From: Sipunculus nudus | Lineage: Eukaryota > Annelida > Sipuncula > Golfingiida > Sipunculidae | Assembly (NCBI GenBank): GCA_026874595.1 | Contig: CM049306.1 | Location: 13,725,019 to 13,789,018 of the forward strand | Direction of reading: 5' to 3' | DNA: 64,000 bases | Shown here: in pieces, positions 35,526 to 46,375 of the stretch | Position numbering within the stretch: position 1 is the first letter of the stretch | Layout: each line of letters starts with the position of its first letter | Translations under genes and position numbers: made by a program | The notes under the pieces: model-generated | What the model was told of the DNA's origin: nothing | Databases searched by the model: none | The model's input: the letters and a program-made list of their open reading frames with translations, nothing else

Positions 35526-37025
35526 TTACGATCTTGGGGTATCTGCTGGTTTCTGTACTGTACCTTCACCTACCCCTTTTACCCACACGTGATCTCCCAT
35601 GGCTAGATCACCGAGAGATTTTGTGCGACGACGCTTATTGAAGTTATCTGCTTGCTTTGCACGGGCAGTTTCTTCACTTGCTCTCAGTTCACGAATATTT
35701 ACGCACTTTGGCTCTAGTAGTGAGGGTAAAGTCGGAACTGGGGTGCGAATTTGGCGACTACCTAGGAGTTGGCTAGGCGAGTATCCATTGGCCAGTCGAG
35801 TAGCACGATATGCCTGGATACCAAGCCACGGATCTTTGGATTTTTTCAGTATAGCTTTGGCAGTTTGCACGGCACGTTCACTCTCACCGTTGCTCTGAGG
35901 ATACCTCGGGCTGGATGTGATATGTGCAAAACTCCAAGCTGTAGCAAACCCCTGAAACTCCGCACAAGCGTACTGCGGCCCATTATCTGAATAAACCTGC
36001 TCTGGGCTCCCATGACAAGCAAAGAACTGTTTCAGTTTCTCTATCATATGTTTAGCTGTTGTCTGCGTTAACACAGCTATCTCGAAAAATCTGGAGTAGT
36101 AATCAACAGCGATCACATAGTGCTTTCCTTTCAGTTCAAATAAATCTGTCCCAACGACTTGCCACGGTCGGTCAGGAAATCTGCTAGTCATCAGTGGCTC
36201 CGGTCTGTTTACTCTCTCCGGCGTACATAACTTGCACATGAACACTTTATCATATAACTGCCGACTCAGTCCTGGCCACCAGACTGAGGTAAGAGCTCTG
36301 TCTCTACACTTTGCAATTCCCAAATGTCCTTCATGCAGTTTATCCAAAATTTCTAATCTCAAAACTGCTGGAATCACAATACGATTGTCCTTCAGTAGCA
36401 AACCATCAATGACTGAGAATTCAGTTTTGTAGGCCCAATACGGTATCAGTGACTCAGACAAATTTGCTCTAGCTGGCCATCCACTATCCACATATTTCAT
36501 CAACTGAGCACAAATTTCATCATCTGTTTGTAGAGTTTTGATCTGCGCGAGGCGATTTTCTGTAACCGGTAGACTGTCCATAATCAAGCTCACATAGGCT
36601 TCTGTAGCATGTTCCAATTCTGCACGGACGTCAACACTTGTAATTGGCTTTCTCGATAACGTGTCAGCTGTGACCAGAGTTTTACCTGGCACATGTGAAA
36701 TTGTGTAACTGTATCGCATCAGTCGCATCCGGAAGCGTTGGATACGCGGTGTCATCTCTGTTAAATCCTTAGTACTGAGTAAAGGCACCAGAGGTTTATG
36801 ATCAGTCTCTATATGGAATGTCGGCAACCCAAACAGGAAGTCATGAAAACGCTCACAAGCCCATGTGACGGCTAAGGCTTCCTTTTCAATCTGCGCGTAA
36901 CGTTTTTCGGCATCACTAAGCGAACGCGAGGCATATGCGATAGGCTTCATGGACCCATCCGTTTGTTTCTTCGACAAATGGGCTCCCAATCCATACGAAG
37001 ACGCATGCGGAGAGTACGGTATCAC
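35526..37025 (-). pseudogene. pol: pol segment: RNase H and integrase
   Basis: The open frame begins out of phase with RT; true RNase H sequence starts at ASSYGLGAHLS, just after the small deletion. Numbering the 499-residue frame: RNase H has E49, TDHKPL (D75) and ADTLSR (D121). Integrase has the HHCC zinc site H231, H234, C264, C267 and the catalytic triad D294, D347, E383 with the classical D-35-E spacing. TAA at 35528-35526 cuts off the end of the domain, whose continuation in the same frame (LLRRNRRHL, then an acidic and basic tail) runs to 35328. No chromodomain is evident. Confidence 0.9.
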
Positions 37026-38628
37026 GTGTGGGACTGTAGAATGCCAATGTCGGCGAACTTGTCAAGATTTGTTTCACCCGCTGAAACGCCGATTCCTGTA
37101 CCGAAGTCCAAATCCACTCATTTCGCGTACTTAAGAGATCTCGTAGTGGTTGTGTCACAGAGGCCAGATCTGGCAGGAACTTGCTTTGGTGGTTAACTAT
37201 GCCAAGGAAACGCCGAAGTTCCGGTACGTTCTGTGGTGCTTCCATATCGACTACAGCCTGGACCTTCTGTGGATCAGGATGTATTCCATCACTATCGACT
37301 AACTGACCCAAGAAGCGGATCCCATTCTGCGAAAACTGACACATTCGGAGATTGAGCGTAACGCGATTCTCTTTGAGACGTTGTAACACTGCCCCGAGAC
37401 GCCGATCGTGTTCATTCTGAGTAGCTCCATATACTACGATATCATCAATGAGGCACACTACGCATTCTAACCCGTTGAGGATTTCCGTAACGCGACGTGT
37501 AAAATGTTCTGGGGCGGAAGAGATTCCGTAAGGCAAGCGCAAATACATGTATCGCCCGAACGGTGTTATAAATGTGGTCATCAAAGATGATTCATGATCG
37601 AGTTTCAGTTGCCAGAACCCGGAATTGGCATCGAGCTTCGTAAAATATTTCGAATCTTTGATTTGTCCGAGAACTTGCTCAACGGTAGTTAGCATGTATC
37701 GCTCGCGAACTACGCTGTTGTTTAGCTTTGTCAAGTCCGCACAAATACGCAATTCACCACTTTCCTTGGGTACAACTACCATTGGCGAACACCAGTCAGT
37801 TGCACTAGTCACTGGAGTAATGACATTTGAATCTTGCATTCGATCGAGTTCTGCTTTTACGCGATCCATCAGCGGTAACGGAATACGTCTCGGAACATTC
37901 AGAGAATACGGCTTTGCGTCTGGCTGAAGTTTGATACTGTATTCACCCGAAACTTCCCCCAGGCCATCAAATAGTTCAGGGAATTTCGCTTTGTATTTAG
38001 TCTTATCATCTGATGAGCTAGTATCACTATCACTGACTTCGCCAACTCTGGTGAGTACTTTGAGTGCACAAATTGCTGGTCGGCCAAGCAGCGGTTGACT
38101 AGTACCCTTTAAGATGTATACATCTTGTGTGGTTGTGGCAGTGTCTGTTTTTAGCGTAGTATTCACTTTACCTACCACTGGTAACTTTATATTGTCTGGT
38201 CCATACAATACCCTGTCTGTATGGAGCATTTGTCCATGTACTTTCTCTTGGTACAGTTTCTCGGGTATAACTGATACATCAGCACCTGTATCAATTTTAA
38301 ATATCACTGGAAAGTCCCCCATATGTACCTTAACACCCCACGCTGTCTGGTCATCTGTGTAGACTTCACCCAAAAAGGGATCAGCTGGTGCTGTTTCAAT
38401 TTCACCGACGCTCTTACCAGATGTGGCTGCTCTACATGCACGAGCATAATGTCCCCTTTTTGAACATTTCTGACAAGAAACATCCCTTGCAGGACATTCT
38501 GATCTTGGATGCCAAGGTGTTTTAGCACACCTACCACATTTTGATTTGTTTGGACTGTTTTGACTGTATCTGGGTGGTGGCTTTTGTTGGTGGGGTGGTT
38601 TTGGTGCTGGGTTTCCCTGCGATCGAAA
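36916..38628 (-). pseudogene. pol: pol segment: nucleocapsid knuckles, protease and reverse transcriptase
   Basis: The frame is open from just after the gag TAG. First come two zinc knuckles, an atypical CX2CX5HX4C and a canonical CX2CX4HX4C. Numbering from the ATG at 38373, protease has DTGAD at residues 28-32 and LLGRPA at 95-100. RT spans about 150-380, with LDANSGFWQLKLD (D248), LPYGISSAPEHF and the catalytic IDD (D310, D311). After SPTRDTVLSA (about 37010) the frame runs out of phase and ends at 36916 with unrelated residues. Role: aspartic protease cleaves the polyprotein; RT copies element RNA in virus-like particles. Confidence 0.9.
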
Positions 38629-39220
38629 CTACGGCCTCTGGCGGTAGGTCTTGACGGCATCAACATTTAAGTTTTGGTTTTGACTCTGCCTGACTATCGG
38701 CTGCTGTTGCATAACGCTTTCATTAAGGCGAGCCTGTGCCACTGCACTCTCTAATGTTAACCTAGAATCTAACTGTAGTTTCTTTGACAAGATGGGGTCT
38801 TTGACACCTACAACAACACGGTCCCGTATCATCTCATCCCGCAATGTACCAAAGTCACAGTGGTCAGCCAAGCTATATAGCGCCGTGATGAAATCATCCA
38901 CGGATTCACCATCATTTTGTACCCGGACACTAAACTTGCTGCGCTCAAACACGTGATTTCGTTTGCCAGTAAAATAAGTTTGAAATTCATCATGCACTTT
39001 CTGATATATTTTCTTATCCAGGGCTGATAGCGTAAATGTGTTCATGATATCATCTGCTTTATCGCCCATTTGATAGATGAACGTATTTACCTGTTCCTCG
39101 TCTGTTTTTTTCTGCGAGCCCGCTTGCTTTCCGAAATCTCTCGAATCGTCGGCTCCAACTGGGCCATTCGTCCGGAGTAAAGCTGAACGCCGCCGGGGCC
39201 GGTACCTGATACTGTGCCAT
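38629..39220 (-). pseudogene. gag: gag segment: matrix/capsid-like region
   Basis: The segment holds the N-terminal region (39220 to about 39112) and, after the one-base shift in the A run, a frame whose first ATG is at 39069 (MGDKADDIMN), running to TAG at 38631-38629. It has the retrotransposon capsid features VRVQNDGESVDDFITALY and RDEMIRDRVVVGV, typical of Mag-type gag. The original start was probably the ATG at 39220, because 39069 would drop the first ~50 residues. The TAG separates the capsid from the zinc knuckles, which follow in the same frame. Confidence 0.85.
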
Positions 39221-39252
39221 CTTCAGTTCCAAAGCGTGGATATCTAGTTTAT

Positions 39253-39268
39253 CTCACTTCTGACACCA
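39253..39268 (-). other. Primer-binding site, tRNA-Leu
   Basis: Directly inside the 5' LTR the minus strand reads TGGTGTCAGAAGTGAG. This is complementary to the 3' end of animal tRNA-Leu including CCA, with one mismatch. Steamer and related Mag-clade elements also use tRNA-Leu (established knowledge). Confidence 0.8.
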
Positions 39269-39488
39269 TGTCGTGTTCGTCAGACACGCAAACAATAAAG
39301 AATGGAACACCAGTTTAACAGAAACAGAAGAATGTATTCGCTCAAGGAACATGGCGATCCCACATAAATCTTCATGAGTCCCGGGTCTCCCGGTCTCAGC
39401 GATTACCGCGTACATTTTGACATGGAATATTCAGGGCTATGCTTATTACTGAATTACTATAAAATAAATTATGAGAACTATCTCCACA
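39269..39488 (-). repeat. 5' LTR (220 bp)
   Basis: Same length and TG..CA ends as the LTR at 34926-35145. It should contain the promoter for the minus-strand transcript. Confidence 0.93.
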
Positions 39489-42400
39489 GTTATATCATGG
39501 GATGAGTTCATGTCTGTTACACAACAGCGAGTTCATAGTGATATCACAGGATGACATCAAAATGTGACACCGCGGTGAATTCACAACCGTTTGCTCACAG
39601 TGATATCATGGGATGAGTTCATGTCTTTTACACAACAGTGAGTTCACAATGATATCTCAGGATGACGTTATAAATGTAACACCACAGTGAATTCATAACC
39701 ATGATTTCACAACGATGGCATTGCTTGAGTTCATTTCTGTTACACAACATTGGGTTCACAGTGATATATCCCAGGATGAGGTAAAAAATGTGACACCACG
39801 GTGAATTCACAACAGTGAGCTCAAAATGATATCATAGCATGATTCATGTATGTTACTCATCAGCGAGCCCACCTTGATATCACAAGATGACATCAAAATG
39901 TAACACCACAGTGAATTCACAACTGTTTGCTCACAGTGATATCATGGGATGAGTTCATGTCTGTTACACAAAAGTGAGCTCACAGTGATATCTCAGGATG
40001 ACGTTATAAATGTAACACCACAGTGAATTCATAGCCATGACTTCACAATGATGGCATTGCTTGAGTTCATTTCAGTTACACAACATTGGGTTCACAGTGA
40101 TATCCCAGGATGAGGCAAAAAATGCGACACAGCGGTGAATTCACAAGAGTGAGGTCAAAATGATATAATAGCATGTGAGCTCACGTCTCAAAATGAGACT
40201 CCGCGGTGAATTCACAACCGTGAGCTCACAGTGATAGCATAGCAGTGAGCTCATGTCTGTTACACAACCGTGAGTTCACAGTGATATCACAGGATGACAT
40301 AAAAAATGTGACACCACGGTGAATTCATAACCGTGAGCTCACAGTAATATCATGGCATGAGTTCATGTCTGTAACACATCAGTGAGTTCACAGTAATATC
40401 ATAGTATGACGTCAAAATGAGACGCCGCGGTGAATTCACAACCGTGAGCTCGCAGTGATAGCATAGCAGTGAGCTCATAAATGTAATACAACAGTGAGTT
40501 CACAATGATATCACAGGATGACATAAAAAATGTGATACCACAATGAATTCACACTTGTGAGCTCACAGTGAAAGCATGACATGAGGTCATGTCTGTTACA
40601 CAACAGTTAGTTCACAGTGATATCCCAGGATGACCTTAAAATGTGACACCGCGGTGAATTCACAACGTGAGCTCACAGTAATATCATGGCATGAGATCAT
40701 GTCTGTTACATAACAGTGGTTTCACATTGATATCACAGGATGACGTCAAAAATGTGACGCCACGGTGAATTCACAACCGAGCTCACAGTGATATCATGGC
40801 ATGAGTTCATGTCTATTACACAACAGTGAGTTCATAGTGATATCAAAGGATGACGTCAAATTTTGACACCGCGGTGAATTCACAACCGTGAGCTCACAGT
40901 GATAGCATAGAAGTGAGCTCATGTATGATATACAACAATCAGTTCACAATGATATCACAGGAAAACGTAAAACATGTGACACCACGGTGAATTCAAAAGA
41001 GTGAGGTCAAAATGATATAATAGCATGTGAGCTCACGTCTCAAAATGAGACTCCGCGGTGAATTCACAACCGTGAGCTCACAGTGATAGCATAGCAGTGA
41101 GCTCATGTCTGTTTCACAACCGTGAGTTCACAGTGATATCACAGGATGACATAAAAAATGTGACACCACGGTGAATTCATAACCGTGAGCTCACAGTAAT
41201 ATCATGGCATGAGTTCATGTCTGTAACACATCAGTGAGTTCACAGTAATATCATAGTATGACGTCAAAATGAGACGCCGCGGTGAATTCACAACCGTGAG
41301 CTCACAGTGATAGCATAGCAGTGAGCTCATGTATGTTATACAACAGTGAGTTCACAATGATATCACAGGATGACATAAAAAATGTGATACCACAATGAAT
41401 TCACACTTATGAGCTCACAGTGAAAGCATGGCATGAGGTCATGTCTGTTACACAACAGTTAGTTCACAGTGATATCCCAGGATTACCTTAAAATGTGACA
41501 CCGCGGTGAATTCACAACGTGAGCTCACAGTAATATCATGGCATGAGTTCATGTCTGTTTCACAACAGCGAGTTCACAGTGATATCACGGGATGACATAA
41601 AAAATGAGCTCACAGTGATATCATGGCATGAGTTAATGTTTGTTACTCATCAACGAGCCCACCGTGTTATCACAGGATGACGTCAAAATATGACAACACG
41701 GGTTATTCACAACGGTGAGCTCACAGTGATAGCATAACAGTGAGCTCATGTATATTATACAAGAGTGAATTCACAATGATATCACAGGACGATGTCAAAA
41801 TGTGACACCACGGTTAATTCACAACCGGGAGCTTACAGTGATATCATGGCATGAGCTCATGTCTGTTGCACATCAGCGAGCTCACACTGATTTTACAGGA
41901 TGACGTCAAAAATGTGCCATCATCTTGAATTCACAACCGTGAGCTCATAGTGATGGCATGGCATGGAGTTCATGTATGTTACACAATAGTGAGTCCATAA
42001 TGATTTCTCAGGATGATATACAAATATGACACCGCGGAGAATTCAAAACCGTGTTCGCACAGTGACGGTCTAGCAGTGAGCTCATGTATGTTACACAACG
42101 GTGAGGTCACAGTTATGTCGTGGCATGAGTTCATGTATGTTACACAACAGTGAGATTACAGTGATATCTCAGGATGATGATAAAAATGTGACACCGTGAT
42201 GAAATCACATCCGCGAGTTCACAGTGATGGCATTGCTTGAGTTGATGTCCGTTACAAAAGAGTGTGTTCACAGTGATAGCAGAGAATGACGTCATAATGT
42301 GACACCTCGGAGAATTCACAACCGAGAGCTCTGTGTGATATCAAGGCATGAGTTTATTTCTGTTACACAAAAGTGAGTTCACAGTGTTATCACAGGATGA

Positions 42401-42872
42401 CGTCAAACATGTGACATCGCGGTAAAATCACAACCGTGAGCTCACAGTGATAGCATAGCAGTGAGCTCATGTATGTTATACAACAGTGAGTTCACAATGA
42501 TATCACATGATGACATAAAAAATGTGATACCACAAAATGAATTCACAATTGTGAGCTCACAGTGAAAGCATGACTTGAGGTGATGTGTATTTCACAACAG
42601 TTGGTTCAGAGTGATATCTCAGGAGACGTCTAAATGTGACAGCACGGTGAATTTACGGCTGTGAACTCACAGTGATATCATGGCATAAGTTCATGTCTGT
42701 TACACAACAGTGAGTTCACAGTGATATCAAAGGATGCCGTCAAAAATGTGACACCACATCGATTTCACAACTGTGAGCTCACAGTGATAGCATGGCATGA
42801 GGTCATGTCTGTTACACAACAGTTAGTTCACAGTGATATCTCAGGATGACGTCAAAATGTGACACCGCGGTT
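39489..42872. repeat. Palindromic satellite, right block (~112-bp monomer)
   Basis: It continues the array of 33560-34925 in the same orientation. TGACGTCA occurs in several monomers (about 40408, 40741, 40850, 41260, 41679, 41899, 42288, 42402, 42847). Blocks of several monomers are repeated: the sequence around 40140-40560 recurs near 40990-41410, about 850 bp apart, which indicates higher-order duplication. No gene was seen; short open frames are chance. Confidence 0.85.
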
Positions 42873-44164
42873 AATAATAATAGAAATAATTGGGTATAAA
42901 CCATTAGGAGTTTTGGCGGGTTGGTTTACGCATGACTATAAAAGAACTGCATGGGCATAAGATATGGGATCAACAAATGAGGCTGAGAACAAACTTTGGG
43001 TAGCTAACATCGGGAAATGCATGATGGAAACAGGAGACAGGATATAATTTCTAAAATTAGGCACGGACATGGAGACAGACCAAGGTCATGTTTGCATACA
43101 TGTTATAATAAATGCATTTTTAAGTAGTCTTTCTTGAAGTTCGTAATTTGAGTTTTAACAAAACCTTAAAACACACCAAAAAAAAATAAAAAATGTAAAC
43201 AGATATTATTATTTTAAATTATTATTATCATTTTTATTATTATTTTATTTTAGACAATCATACATTACATTATAATCATGTCCGTAGTTAGTTACATAAA
43301 AACATAAAAATATATGCTGAAAAGATAATAACAATAATAGTAAAAAAACTAATGCAGTTTTTAAAAAAATTCATGCAATGTTTGTTTTAATATGTGTGAT
43401 CATCACAGTGGTAATGTCCATGCATAATCATGCAAATTATCTGGTTGTAAGAAAGTAATAAAATTTCTGCAATATGAAAGTAGATATATTTGTAAGAGTA
43501 TAACAATGGGCCTTGAAATAAATGGCAGCTAGAGGCAGCAGGCAGTTACCGCTATAAACATCAAAACTCGGTCAAATATTTGGTATCGGTGGGATATGAA
43601 TTTGTTCCCTCTTATACCCTATTACACCAACGTTATTCGAAAATGCTTAAGTATGGCGTTGTTGATTTTGTCTTGTTGTAGGTGTTGACTATGTAGCACA
43701 TCAAATACTTTTAAAACATTTCAACAAAAGACTTTCGTAATATATTAAAAATATAAGAATGTTTTACAGGAAACAAATAATAAAACCCTTTCAGAATTAT
43801 GCCCTAAACAGTTTTTAATATAAAAATGGCTTTAATGGGAAAATGTTTGAATCATAAAAGTTACATTCTATATACAACCAGCAAAATTGAATATAAATTT
43901 TCTTATATATGGTAATGAATATATATTGTCTTTAAAGGTATAAATTAAAATTGCAATTTGATCAAATAGAATATGTCTATATGATGTTTTTAAAATGTTT
44001 CAAGGTTATAATGATGAAAAGTTCCTTCTTATATTTGAAATTAATTCATCCATATTATACCTTTCTCTATATCGTCAAGGCCCCCCCCCCACGCCTATAA
44101 ACACATATAGTGAAAAATTTATATCATAGCAAACATAGTAAACAGTACTATATATATAATATAC

Positions 44165-44217
<53 letters not shown>

Positions 44218-44770
44218 TATACACTCCTTTATACGGGCCGCCACTGGAACTAAAAAATGTAATAAAAAAGGGGAAAAGGGAGAGGCCTTATAATACAGCA
44301 GTGAGCATGCAGGGTTAGGAATCAAATGGGGCCGGGAAATCTGGCCATGATATAGGATATTGTTGCATTTAAGTATGGCTGTAGGCGGGAGTTATATTGT
44401 ATATATAGATACTTTTATGAATAAATTTGTAAAACAATCTAAAGATACCATTTGTAAAAGTAAGAGTAAGCAGTTTTAAGTGATTAAAAAACGGACCAAT
44501 GTAAAAAGAAAAGTTTGGGGAAATGTGTTTAAAAACGGTATAAATAATTTTATGTAACTTACAGTTAGTGATTTAAAGGGGTATGAATTAATCAATAAAA
44601 TATAAATGATAAAAAAATTATTATTTAACAAATCATTATTTTCACTGAGCATTTTACAAAAATAAGAAAATACTTAAGGATGTGATTCATTGCTACTCAG
44701 CTCTCATTAAAGTGGTCAGCTAGAAAAACCTGAAATTAGGTCATTCCGAGCTATTGGGCTGGTAAATACG
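42873..44770. other. Anonymous AT-rich sequence with an (AT)n run
   Basis: Nothing coding was supported. 44144-44216 is an AT dinucleotide run. Confidence 0.5.
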
Positions 44771-45100
44771 CCTCCCCCCCCCCCCCCCCCCCCCCCGCCC
44801 GAATAATCGAAAATTTGATTCAAAACCTTGATAACTAATACATGAATTGCCCTGAATCTTGCCTTGAAGATGACCATGACAAGGTTTGTCAGTTCCCGAA
44901 AACTGGTGGCGCCACTTTTTTTTCTCATTTTTACGATTTTTTACTGTTTTTGAGACCGTTAAATGACAGCAATTATGACTTTTTCTCAACTGTGGTTTCA
45001 TCTAGTGTCCCAAAACCTGGTGTGTTTATTGATTATGACTGGTTTCTTGAGTTCCTGAAGACCGGTGGCGCCACCTGTATATATATATATTTTTTTAATG
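44771..45100. repeat. C-tract and two GGTGGCGCCAC units
   Basis: An almost pure C run of about 24 occupies 44772-44796. GGTGGCGCCACT (44904-44915) and GGTGGCGCCACC (45063-45074) follow about 160 bp apart, each preceded by TTCC(C/T)GAA. The surrounding unit differs from that of elements A-D, so the palindrome is shared by more than one repeat family. Confidence 0.5.
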
Positions 45101-46375
45101 ATTTTTATTTTGAGACTACCACATTAGATTGAAACTATCAGATTTGCAAATGTGATTTTATCTAGTGTCATGAAACCATGTGTTATTTGGGACCCAATAG
45201 AACAAGTGGATGCCCTATAGTAATCACCTTGTCCATCTATCCGTCCGTCTGTCTCTCTGTTCGTTTTTTTGTATGTCCGTTTAAATTTGTTTCGTGATGA
45301 TAACTCAAGTTTTGACATGTCAATTTCAAACTTAGTAATATATGGCCCACCTCTATAGCAAGAACTCTATTGATTTTTAGGTCACGAGGTCAAAGGTTAA
45401 ACACAGAGGACCCACTTATTGAGAAAGATTTTGGGTGCATTTTAAGCAAAACATTTCACCCCAAACCTTCCATCTAGCAAATATAGGTGACGTGCAAATA
45501 GAAGATCAATCTGATTGATTTTGGGGTCATGAGATCAAAGGATTGAAATATTGGTTTCAAACTTGACTATTATATGGCCCATCACTAAAGTAAGAACCCT
45601 TTTGATTTAGGGGTCATGAGGCCAAAAGCCAAGGTCATAGGATCCGTGCCATGACCCACAGGTTCTTTGTTTTACATTCTTGTAACTCAGGATTTACTAT
45701 ACATATTAGAGAACTTAAATTTTTTGCATTAAATTTAATTTTTACAGTTTTGAGTTATATCAAATGTTACCCTCTCTTAAAAAAAAAAATGTACAATTAA
45801 CTGAAACCATTTACAATATGTGGCCAAAAATGAAATATGATAACAAGTTTCCCAAAAGTTTCAAATAATTTAATGTAACAATATGATACCTAACATTAAT
45901 CCTGCCTAAGTGTGATGTTGCGAGGATACACCATTTTGGCAGTTTTATTATATAAATTTTATTTAATGAGTATTTATTCATTTTTAGTCAATGTCACAAA
46001 TTAAAATTGGTTAATATATATTAAAAGAATAAACTGTTTAATTAACTTTTGAAAACATTCACATTAATGTACTCACTAAAAATGGTAGGATTCTTATAAC
46101 CAAAAGTAAAACCATATAACATCATATTTATCATTTATTCAATTTTGGTCAATCAAATTGCTAAGAATCCGGGATATAATATATTTCACAAATTACAAGA
46201 ATGTTAAAAATATAAATAACCAGTTTTATGGGTTCAATTTCCATTAAAAAAATAAAATTATTGTGATAACTTTCACTTCTGTCTACAAACCAAATATAGC
46301 GGGAATCTTATTAAAACCATATAACATAAAAAAAATTGTTAAAGATGTTAATTTATTTATAAAAATTGATTTTTA
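45101..46375. repeat. Dispersed-repeat debris with GTCCGTC run
   Basis: 45230-45295 holds CCGTCCGTCTGTCTCTCTG. After it come repeated phrases such as 'ggtcacgaggtcaaaggtt' and 'ggtcatgaggccaaa', similar to 16930-17290. This resembles mollusc intergenic repeat families. From about 45700 the sequence is anonymous and AT-rich. Confidence 0.4.

Larger units (their letters stand above)
35328..39220 (-). pseudogene. gag-pol polyprotein frame, interrupted
   Basis: The ATG at 39220 (MAQYQVPAPAAF) lies 48 bases inside the 5' LTR and the frame ends at TAA 35330-35328, about 1297 codons. Order on the minus strand: Gag N-terminus to the 7-A run (39111-39105, one base too many); capsid to TAG 38631-38629; two CCHC knuckles around 38540-38430; protease DTGAD near 38290; RT with LDAN and LIDD; a small deletion at about 37008-37002 at the start of RNase H; RNase H and integrase to TAA 35528-35526; then the basic tail with RRNRRHL. 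Both stops are in-frame point changes. The usual 'Y/FxDD' of RT is LIDD here, keeping both aspartates. Apart from the four lesions, all catalytic residues I could check are present except the first RNase H aspartate, which lies in the deletion. Confidence 0.9.
34926..39488 (-). mobile_element. Complete but disabled Ty3/Gypsy LTR retrotransposon, Mag/Steamer-like
   Basis: It is 4563 bp long, with two 220-bp LTRs (TG..CA) that differ at only two positions, a primer site matching tRNA-Leu, a polypurine tract, and one gag-pol frame in the order CA, zinc knuckles, protease, RT, RNase H, integrase. The RT block (KLDANSGFWQLKLD), the single fused gag-pol, the tRNA-Leu primer and the ~4.5-kb size agree with the Mag clade, which includes the bivalve element Steamer; the clade label is inference from motifs. 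Four lesions break the frame (39105-39111, 38629-38631, about 37002-37008, 35526-35528), so this copy cannot make its proteins. The near-identical LTRs imply recent insertion. Confidence 0.93.

Noticed and set aside
33560-42872. CRISPR-like array
   Set aside because: Monomers are contiguous without unique spacers, units vary by substitution throughout, and the setting is a eukaryotic genome.
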